NCBI GenBank assembly: GCA_030740295.1
Contig: JASLXP010000159.1
Span: 1-9,026, forward strand
Direction: 5' to 3'
Source of the DNA: Planctomycetota bacterium
Lineage (GTDB): Bacteria > Planctomycetota > PUPC01 > JACPCR01
DNA length: 9,026 nucleotides
The notes beneath the pieces are model-generated. The model was not told the origin of the DNA. It ran no database searches and saw nothing but the letters and a program-made list of their open reading frames with translations. Numbering within the stretch: position 1 is the stretch's first letter; each line of letters begins with the position of its first letter. Below, in pieces: positions 1-5,598 of this stretch. Made by a program: the position numbers and the translations under genes.

Positions 1-945
1 CAGGACACCTTCCATCGCTACAAACGCCGCATGGAAGTCTTCGACGATCTCACCTGCATCGTTGTGAAATCCGAAAGGCAGGAACGCAAAGGCGAGCAGT
101 TCGACATGCTCGAAGCCTACGATCACGCGGGCAAACAGAGGTGGCAATACGTCCGCCCCGACGAGGATACCAACATCCGCAGCATCACCCGCACCGGCGA
201 CATGCTGCTCCTCAACTCCGGCCCCCGCGGCGTCGAAGCCCTCGAGGCCGCTACCGGCAAACCGCTATGGCCCGTGCCCCTTGCCCGCACTGGCGGAGGG
301 TGCCGCGGCTTCAACACCGACGGCAGTTCCATCGCCATAAAACATTTCAAAAACAACCAGGCCTCCGAGATCACTCTTGTCTTCGCCGATGTGAAGACCG
401 GCAAAATCAGTTGGCAGCGTCCCATGGGCAAGGATCGTCTCTGGCACGATCCACTCATCCTCGGAGACATCGTTTTCGCGCTCGAGGACTTCAACCACGA
501 GATGCACGCGCTGAGCACAAAGGACGGCACTCTCCTCTACAAAATCCACTTCGATTCCATCTTCCCCCGCCAGCCCATCACCGACGGCAAGCGCATCTAC
601 GTCCACGAGCGCGACATGAAAGCCCGCACCATCAAGCTCCACGCGCTCGAACCCACCACCGGTGAAACTCTCTGGGTCACCACCCTCAAGATGCCCAGCA
701 TCCACCGCCCGCCCATCCATCTTCAGAGTTCATTTTTCTACATCGACACCTACTATAAGCGCATCCTCGCCATCAACCTCGAGGACGGCACTATCAGCCT
801 CGATCACAAGCTCCTTCCTGACATCCCGAAATACGTCTTCGAGGAATCCATCGTAAAATGGCAAGCACGCGGCAGAAGAATCTTCATCATCACCGACAGC
901 GGCCGGATTTTTTCGTTTGATTTGTCAGCAAGAAAGTTGGAGTAA
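1..945 (+). CDS. PQQ-like beta-propeller repeat protein (5' end outside window)
   Basis: The frame is open from base 1 with no stop before the first Met (base 31), so the true start probably lies upstream and 314 codons are visible. At least six recurring blade motifs of the PQQ/BamB type are seen, each an [A/F]-x-[D/E]...G-x-x-x-[W/Y] turn: near residues 39-48 (AYDHAGKQRW), 80-90 (ALEAATGKPLW), 128-138 (FADVKTGKISW), 170-180, 215-225 and 257-267. A degenerate last blade ends the protein. This is the repeat pattern of BamB-like and quinoprotein-like propellers, which in Planctomycetes-type genomes are mostly exported proteins of unknown ligand. No signal peptide can be seen because the N-terminus is missing. 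No dehydrogenase signature or haem motif (CxxCH) is present, so an enzymatic role is not supported; a scaffold or binding role is the conservative reading. It is separated from the next gene by 152 bp and has normal GC for the window (35 of 60 bases in the 481-540 line). Confidence 0.85.
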   Translation, partial: QDTFHRYKRRMEVFDDLTCIVVKSERQERKGEQFDMLEAYDHAGKQRWQYVRPDEDTNIRSITRTGDMLLLNSGPRGVEALEAATGKPLWPVPLARTGGGCRGFNTDGSSIAIKHFKNNQASEITLVFADVKTGKISWQRPMGKDRLWHDPLILGDIVFALEDFNHEMHALSTKDGTLLYKIHFDSIFPRQPITDGKRIYVHERDMKARTIKLHALEPTTGETLWVTTLKMPSIHRPPIHLQSSFFYIDTYYKRILAINLEDGTISLDHKLLPDIPKYVFEESIVKWQARGRRIFIITDSGRIFSFDLSARKLE

Positions 946-1097
946 CGGCTTCATCCAGCCGGGTCTGATAGTCTGACCAAGCAGAAGAAGTCGGTTAAAG
1001 TCGTGCCCCCTACCTGCCGAGCCCTCTTAGGCTGGAGCATTGATGACCGAATCAGGACCAGATAAACTCTCAGCTAACGAAAGCAGGAAAACCCAAG
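946..1097. other. Intergenic stretch before the HNH gene group
   Basis: This 152-bp gap between the propeller gene and the coiled-coil gene is the most likely place for the promoter of the downstream genes, but no convincing -35/-10 pair was found. It contains an imperfect hairpin (arms 962-968 and 972-978, one T-T mismatch, 3-nt loop) with no following T-run, so it is not called a terminator. A shorter AGCC/GGCT pair lies at about 1020-1033. A micro-ORF begins inside it at 1043. Confidence 0.5.
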
Positions 1098-1105
1098 ATG
1101 CTTGA
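1043..1105 (+). CDS. Possible 20-aa micro-ORF overlapping the next start
   Basis: An ATG at 1043 opens a 20-codon frame ending with TGA at 1103-1105, and overlaps the start codon of the coiled-coil gene (1098) in another frame. A GGAG sits at 1034-1037, 5 nt before the ATG, which is a good ribosome-binding site. The peptide is polar (begins MTESGPDKL), with no signal or membrane segment and no family I recognise. It could be a leader giving translational coupling, or simply chance. Another possibility is that it is the original N-terminus of the coiled-coil gene split off by a frameshift. There is no coding evidence beyond the ribosome-binding site and the overlap. Confidence 0.25.
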   Translation: MTESGPDKLSANESRKTQDA

Positions 1106-1436
1106 AGAACCCAAACGGCAACGATTCCAATATCTGCGTGAGCGAGAATCGAAGCAGCTTCTGTCTGAGGAGGAATGTGAGGAGCTAACACTCCTAATTC
1201 AGGAAATAGAAATCGCCGAAGCTGCATACCTTAATCCCGCGACCAAACGCCTGCGCAAGGACCGCGAAAACATCGAATCACAGAACCGAGCTCTGGAAAG
1301 TTTGGTGAGGCGTAAGGAAATCCTGGTAAATCGACTGCAAACTGTTCTCGAAGAGTCTCAGGCCGAACGTGAGGCCATTCAGGAAGAAACAGTCCGCGTC
1401 CTGGGAGATGGCCCTGGCGCGGGAACACCTGTCTGA
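1098..1436 (+). CDS. Small coiled-coil protein, unknown function, paired with HNH gene
   Basis: The protein has 112 residues and is almost entirely charged and helical. Glu/Leu/Arg-rich heptad-like stretches run over about residues 1-40 and 50-105, and the last ten residues are Gly/Pro-rich. It has no signal peptide, membrane segment, Cys/His metal motif or recognisable enzymatic motif, so it is probably cytoplasmic and oligomeric. The ATG at 1098 is preceded by AGGA at 1085-1088 (9-nt spacing), and an in-frame TGA at 1044-1046 limits upstream extension. Its stop codon (1434-1436) is 4 nt before the HNH gene, which lacks a clear ribosome-binding site of its own; this points to translational coupling and a shared role. 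I do not recognise the family. Since the HNH protein also ends in a coiled coil, direct pairing of the two is a reasonable inference. Confidence 0.65.
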   Translation: MLEEPKRQRFQYLRERESKQLLSEEECEELTLLIQEIEIAEAAYLNPATKRLRKDRENIESQNRALESLVRRKEILVNRLQTVLEESQAEREAIQEETVRVLGDGPGAGTPV

Positions 1437-1440
1437 ATAA

Positions 1441-1920
1441 ATGACCCCAGAACAACGAGAAGCCCTGCGGGAGCGATTCAAGTTCAAGTGCGCGTACTGC
1501 GGAGTCAGCGAAGCAGATGTCGGGGCAGAATTGACCGTGGACCATTTCCATCCCAGCTCTCAAGGGGGCGCGGACGATTCCAGCAACTGGGTATACTGCT
1601 GCCATGCCTGTAACGAATTCAAAGGCAACTATTGGCAGCCTGATTCACCGAGACGAATTCTCAATCCTGCAGCTGACAAGTTAGCTGAGCATGTTGAAGA
1701 AAGCTCTGATGGTCTGCTTCACGGACTCACGGAAGTCGGTAGGTTTTTCATCAGCAAGCTGAGACTCAACAGGAACGCCCTGGTTGCTCATAGAGTACAG
1801 CGCGGCCAAACGGAACAGATGCTTCAGCGACATCTGCAATTTAAGGAACGTCTCGAAGAATTAGAGGAGCAGTTGCAGGAGCTCATCGAACAGATCCATG
1901 ATCTGAGAAGTGACGACTAA
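1441..1920 (+). CDS. HNH endonuclease family protein
   Basis: The 159-residue protein carries a compact HNH (beta-beta-alpha-metal) nuclease motif near the N-terminus. A structural zinc pair is formed by C17-x2-C20 and C54-x2-C57. The catalytic core is D34-H35 with H37 nearby, then the Gly-Gly-x-D loop, N49-W50, and N58 just after the second Cys pair. HNH proteins of this layout cut or nick DNA using one divalent metal, with the His acting as general base. The C-terminal half (about 80-159) has no nuclease motif; residues 125-155 are a Glu/Leu/Gln-rich coiled coil. The start has no obvious Shine-Dalgarno and follows the upstream stop by 4 nt, so translation is probably coupled. Possible roles are defence, a mobile-element nuclease or DNA repair; no recombinase, methylase or phage packaging gene is adjacent to decide. 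GC in sampled lines is about 50%, below the flanking genes. Confidence 0.88.
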   Translation: MTPEQREALRERFKFKCAYCGVSEADVGAELTVDHFHPSSQGGADDSSNWVYCCHACNEFKGNYWQPDSPRRILNPAADKLAEHVEESSDGLLHGLTEVGRFFISKLRLNRNALVAHRVQRGQTEQMLQRHLQFKERLEELEEQLQELIEQIHDLRSDD

Positions 1921-1950
1921 TTGGGCGGGGAAAGACACAATGCCCCATTT

Positions 1951-2172
1951 ATGGCCATCTCATTACGGCTGGAGAAAAAGCCTGCTATGGGCGCGAGTAA
2001 GTCTGAACTGATTCGTAGATGTCTTGTGGAGTATCTTGAGACTGAAACGAACAAGTCGACAGCTTGGAGGTCCGGAAAGAAACTGTCTGGGCGCCATGGA
2101 AGCGGACGGACGGATTCATCAGAAAACGGCGAGCAAATTTTAGAGCCAGATATCGGGATCGAGGAGCGATAG
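1951..2172 (+). CDS. CopG/ribbon-helix-helix antitoxin-like protein, apparently degenerate
   Basis: The predicted protein has 73 residues. It begins MAISLRL, the usual RHH beta-strand, and continues with SKSELIRRCLVEYL (16-29), a textbook second helix of Arc/MetJ/CopG DNA-binding dimers. The C-terminal TAW...GK...GR.GSGR.D pattern (37-55) resembles, from memory, RHH antitoxins found beside PIN-domain VapC toxins. Two features look wrong: only about ten residues separate the strand from SELIR instead of about nineteen, so helix 1 is largely missing, and no toxin gene follows. The frame is open from TTG at 1921, directly after the HNH stop, but the ATG at 1951 is preferred because the homologous start is there; a GGGGAAAG at 1926-1933 lies rather far upstream. 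It ends 1 nt before the glycosidase start. It may be a remnant with no DNA-binding activity. Confidence 0.6.
   Translation: MAISLRLEKKPAMGASKSELIRRCLVEYLETETNKSTAWRSGKKLSGRHGSGRTDSSENGEQILEPDIGIEER
2161..2166 (+). promoter_or_regulatory. Ribosome-binding site of the first GH20-like gene
   Basis: GAGGAG lies 7 nt before the ATG at 2174 and inside the last codons of the RHH gene. This fixes the glycosidase start and means the RHH 3' end is constrained by the downstream gene's translation signal. Confidence 0.7.
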
Positions 2173-2173
2173 C

Positions 2174-5100
2174 ATGATACCTTCCCTTCACCGCCGATTG
2201 TACACCGTGATCTTCTGCCTGTGCGCTTGCATCCTTCACGCCGAACCTGAAATCTGCCTCACCGGCAACGCAGAACAGAAGGCCTTCAACAAACGGCTGC
2301 TCACGGCCGGATACCGTTACGTGTGGGTGGGGACGAACCAGCCGGTCTTTCCCGGTGAGCGATACTTATCGGGATGGCTCTCCTTTACGGAAGGAATGCT
2401 CTGCGATGACCACGTATTCGCTTTACCGTTCCAGAGCCAACTGCGCGACAAGACGAAATATACATCCTACGCCTGGCCGCGAAGCAAGAAGGGAGTCGAG
2501 CTTGAGATCGACCTCGGACGCGTCTGCGAGGTGACCCGTTTCTCGCTGGCCGGGTCGAAGGAGATCATCGTCAAGGGATATTCGGATAAAACAGGACGCT
2601 GGCTGCCTCTGGTTGCTGGAGAAGGGATGTTGAAGATACGCGGTTTTCGTTGCCGACGATTTCGTGTCGAGAACACCGGCGACTTTGCAGAGATGTACAT
2701 CTGGGGCCGTGTCCTCGACGAGGGCGCTGCAACATCACTCCCGCAGCCTTTACCTGCCGCAACTCCCGACAAGAAGTTCGCGGGGCTGAACCTCAAACCC
2801 AGCGGCACGCCGCCGATGGCGCCCGACCCGTTCGTCTATCCTCAGCCGCAGGAAATGTCTTTTGGCAAAGAAGTGATCGTGTTTCCGAAGGATTGCCCGT
2901 TAGTCATTCCACCGGGAAAAAATGCGGATGCCGTAAGGCAGATCGCGGAGACGCTGTCCACGCACATCAAGACGCTGGTGAATCTCGATTTCAGGATAAC
3001 AGACAAAGCGGCCGGCCCGGCTGTCTATCTTGGGCTCGCCTCGGATCCTGGGATCTGGTCTGAAGTGGGCGAGCGGCGCCGACTGGCTGAAGACCAGATT
3101 GCCAAAGAAGGCTATGCAGTAGACGTGGCGGATGGCCGAGTGGTTCTGGTAGGCCGCGACCTGCGTGGTTTGTATTACGCCACGCGTACCTTTCTGTTTC
3201 TTATCGGGCCGCGGCTCGAAGGTGTCGCTCTGCCTGTCGGATTTGTTCGGGATTTCCCGCGCTCGGAAATCCGGCCGGCTTTTGCCTTCGCCGGGTGGTC
3301 GGGGGTTTTCAAACGGCAGCTTGCTACCGCGTTGGCATCCATCAAGTTCAGCTACCTTCAGGGCGCCGGCCCGCAGCGGGATTTAATGCGCGAAAATTTC
3401 CTTCACTACTTCATCGCCGGGCAGATGTTTCCGGGCTCGAAGAGCGGCACCGAGGGCGACCTGTTGGAAAAGCGGCCTGGGGCGAGCAAGAAGGCACTTA
3501 ATCCAAACCGCCTCAGCGCCTGCCCCTGCCATCCGGATTTCTTTAAGAGGATGACGGCCTCGTGGGATAGAAGCATGGAAGGATGGGAAGGCGAGATCAT
3601 CGACATCGGTTACGACGAGATTTTTCACAACCCCTTCAACGTCTGCGCCCGATGCCGTGCGAGGGGCCTCACCACACGAGAAGTGCTGCTCGACTGCTAC
3701 ATGAAAGCCTATCGCTATTTCAAGAAGCGCGGCTTCGGCATCAATTCCTATGCGACCGGATTCCGTCGATACAAGCCGTTCGATATGTTTGTTGACGTGC
3801 CGCCCGATTCGGTCGTTACGAACTACAACCGCTCAAAAGAAAACGGCGAGCTTGCCGCACTGGGCTATCGCGTCATTGCCGGGAGCACCGGGACGGTTCG
3901 CATCGACGATGGCTCGCCGCTCCATGCCTGCATCAACTGGAACTGGGGCTCCGAGCACCCCGCGGCGATGTGGGGCGAGCGCAAGATACGCTCCCAGGTC
4001 GCAGGGGCAGAACAGAACTGGTCTACCGCCGGTAAAACCGAATGGGGCTCGCCCGAATGGCAGGCTCGGATCAACCGGGCCATGGTTTTCATGAAACACA
4101 TGATCAACGTCGTGCCCCTGCCCATCCCCGGCCTGAAGCACGAGTACTTCACCATCGACATCTCATCCAGGGCCAACCGCACTCTTAGAGACGAAGCCTA
4201 CGCAGACGGCCGCGGCTGGCTCGACGAAGGCCCTGGCCGCGACCTGCGCCACTTCCCTACCGGCAGCCAGAAACTTGATGGAATTCAGTACGACATTCCG
4301 GCAGGCGAAAAGAACGCCATCGTGGTCGCCAGCCATCAGTCGGCCGAAAAGTTTCTGCCCGATCAGGTCACCGGCATCGAGGTCAGACGCAAAGCCGCAG
4401 AGCTGTTTTTTCTCCACGCATGTTCCCACAGAGTCTGGACGAGCCTCGGACGCCGCGTCATGCTCATCGGTTTTTATCGCGTCCGTTACGACGACGGCAC
4501 GTTCGTGACCGCCGAAGTGAACTACGGCCAGCACATCCGTGAGTGGACGCGCGATTACGGCTACCGCGAAATGGAATTCGAACCCACGCTGCAGCCTCTC
4601 CCCGACGCCCGCGTGGCCTGGCGAGGCGGGACGGACGGCGGACACGACGTGACCATCTATTCCATGCCCTGGCGCAATCCGTACCCGGACAAGACTATCG
4701 CCGCGGTGGATGTCCTCGCCTCCGCGCAGGCAGAGAGTGCCAGGAACAGATGGATGCTCCTCGGCATCTCCGGCCGGGTACCCACTGAAGGAGACATCCG
4801 CTCGACAGCCATGCTCACCGATCGGCCGGCGCCCCGCGTCTTTCGACCTCGCCCCGCGCTGCCGGAAGGTGTCGCGCCCCTCGACCTCGTCCGGCTGACG
4901 GCGCCTCCACTGCCCGGGCCTTTGGCCTACAACACTGAATTCGAGACCCACGATAAATGGTTCAAAGCTACGATCACCTCGCTCGGGGTCGGGTCGCCTC
5001 TGTCCTTTCAGAAATCGGAATTGAACCGCGGGCCTTATTCCGCCCTCGACCCCGATGACGATCCCTGGCGCTGCGCTTCGGAAGAGAGCTCCAATCCATG

Positions 5101-5512
5101 CGCGCTACAGATTCGTTTCAAGCGGCTCATCCCGCTGCATGGCATCGGTGTCAAAGGCATCCTCCAGCGCATCCGCTATCCCGGTCTCCATCCCGTCGAT
5201 CTCGAAGTCACCGCATTCGATGCGGAAGGCGAAGAAATCCCAGTCGGCAAAGTCACCGGCCACGTGGGCCAGGAAGGCGAAGAACGGTGGCTCTTCGATT
5301 CGCCGATGAAACTGTCGGGAATTGAGATTCGAGTCCTGAAGGGCGCCGGCATCAGCGCTGTCTACCTCTATGCCAAAGAGGACGCCATCAAGCCCCCGCG
5401 CTACAAGCTGCCCAAGATGGATAAGAAAGAAGTCGCCATCGGTGATGAGGAGAATGAAAAAGAAGAGGTGACGGATGAGGATGTCATCGATGAATTCGAG
5501 GGCGTGGATTGA
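2174..5512 (+). CDS. Secreted GH20-like glycosidase with discoidin-like modules
   Basis: The 1112-aa protein starts with a signal peptide (RR at 7-8, hydrophobic 10-22, likely cleavage after LHA, residue 23). Residues ~27-185 form a discoidin/galactose-binding-like sandwich opening with ICLTGNA. Residues ~222-362 match the GH20 N-terminal (Glyco_hydro_20b, zincin-like fold) domain: YPQPQ at 222-226, then YAVDV, RDLRGLYYATRTF and RDFPRS. A barrel-like region (~363-650) follows with R367 at the position of the GH20 substrate Arg and IGYDE with D481-E482, matching the catalytic Asp-Glu pair. GH20 enzymes remove terminal beta-N-acetylhexosamines using the substrate acetamido group. The usual HxGGDE and SDDQ motifs are not recognisable, so activity is uncertain. 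C450, C452, H453, C491 and C494 cluster around the pair. Residues ~656-880 are a beta-rich domain, ~918-1070 a second sandwich, and 1081-1112 an acidic tail. The product is probably periplasmic or extracellular. The next gene is a paralogue 86 bp downstream. Confidence 0.8.
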   Translation: MIPSLHRRLYTVIFCLCACILHAEPEICLTGNAEQKAFNKRLLTAGYRYVWVGTNQPVFPGERYLSGWLSFTEGMLCDDHVFALPFQSQLRDKTKYTSYAWPRSKKGVELEIDLGRVCEVTRFSLAGSKEIIVKGYSDKTGRWLPLVAGEGMLKIRGFRCRRFRVENTGDFAEMYIWGRVLDEGAATSLPQPLPAATPDKKFAGLNLKPSGTPPMAPDPFVYPQPQEMSFGKEVIVFPKDCPLVIPPGKNADAVRQIAETLSTHIKTLVNLDFRITDKAAGPAVYLGLASDPGIWSEVGERRRLAEDQIAKEGYAVDVADGRVVLVGRDLRGLYYATRTFLFLIGPRLEGVALPVGFVRDFPRSEIRPAFAFAGWSGVFKRQLATALASIKFSYLQGAGPQRDLMRENFLHYFIAGQMFPGSKSGTEGDLLEKRPGASKKALNPNRLSACPCHPDFFKRMTASWDRSMEGWEGEIIDIGYDEIFHNPFNVCARCRARGLTTREVLLDCYMKAYRYFKKRGFGINSYATGFRRYKPFDMFVDVPPDSVVTNYNRSKENGELAALGYRVIAGSTGTVRIDDGSPLHACINWNWGSEHPAAMWGERKIRSQVAGAEQNWSTAGKTEWGSPEWQARINRAMVFMKHMINVVPLPIPGLKHEYFTIDISSRANRTLRDEAYADGRGWLDEGPGRDLRHFPTGSQKLDGIQYDIPAGEKNAIVVASHQSAEKFLPDQVTGIEVRRKAAELFFLHACSHRVWTSLGRRVMLIGFYRVRYDDGTFVTAEVNYGQHIREWTRDYGYREMEFEPTLQPLPDARVAWRGGTDGGHDVTIYSMPWRNPYPDKTIAAVDVLASAQAESARNRWMLLGISGRVPTEGDIRSTAMLTDRPAPRVFRPRPALPEGVAPLDLVRLTAPPLPGPLAYNTEFETHDKWFKATITSLGVGSPLSFQKSELNRGPYSALDPDDDPWRCASEESSNPCALQIRFKRLIPLHGIGVKGILQRIRYPGLHPVDLEVTAFDAEGEEIPVGKVTGHVGQEGEERWLFDSPMKLSGIEIRVLKGAGISAVYLYAKEDAIKPPRYKLPKMDKKEVAIGDEENEKEEVTDEDVIDEFEGVD

Positions 5513-5598
5513 TGGGCGTGAATTAGGGCATCGTGGAGCGCAACGGAGTCAGCCTGCCCGAATGCCCACGCAGCGAGCAGAAAGATCACAATTAAGCT
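5513..5598. other. Short gap between the tandem GH20-like genes
   Basis: These 86 bp separate the two paralogues and show no terminator or clear promoter, so co-transcription is likely. An imperfect 11-bp direct repeat (GGGCGTGRATT) spans the first gene's stop codon, at 5500-5510 and 5514-5524. A weak inverted pair GGGCAT/ATGCCC lies at 5526-5531 and 5562-5567 with a 30-nt loop. No strong Shine-Dalgarno precedes the ATG at 5599; the nearest purine run is GCAGAAAG at about 5577-5584. Confidence 0.5.

Noticed and set aside
962..978. Possible terminator hairpin after the propeller gene
   Set aside because: The stem is short with a T-T mismatch and a 3-nt loop, and no T-run follows.
1921..1950. 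TTG start directly after the HNH stop for the RHH gene
   Set aside because: The ten extra residues have no counterpart in RHH proteins, which begin with the strand encoded from ATG 1951.
2213..2243. Possible lipoprotein signal in the first glycosidase (Cys-rich hydrophobic core)
   Set aside because: The Cys positions do not match a lipobox; a normal cleavage after LHA fits better.
4163..4951. 262-aa reverse-strand open frame
   Set aside because: Antisense to the well-supported first glycosidase, with no domain or start signal.
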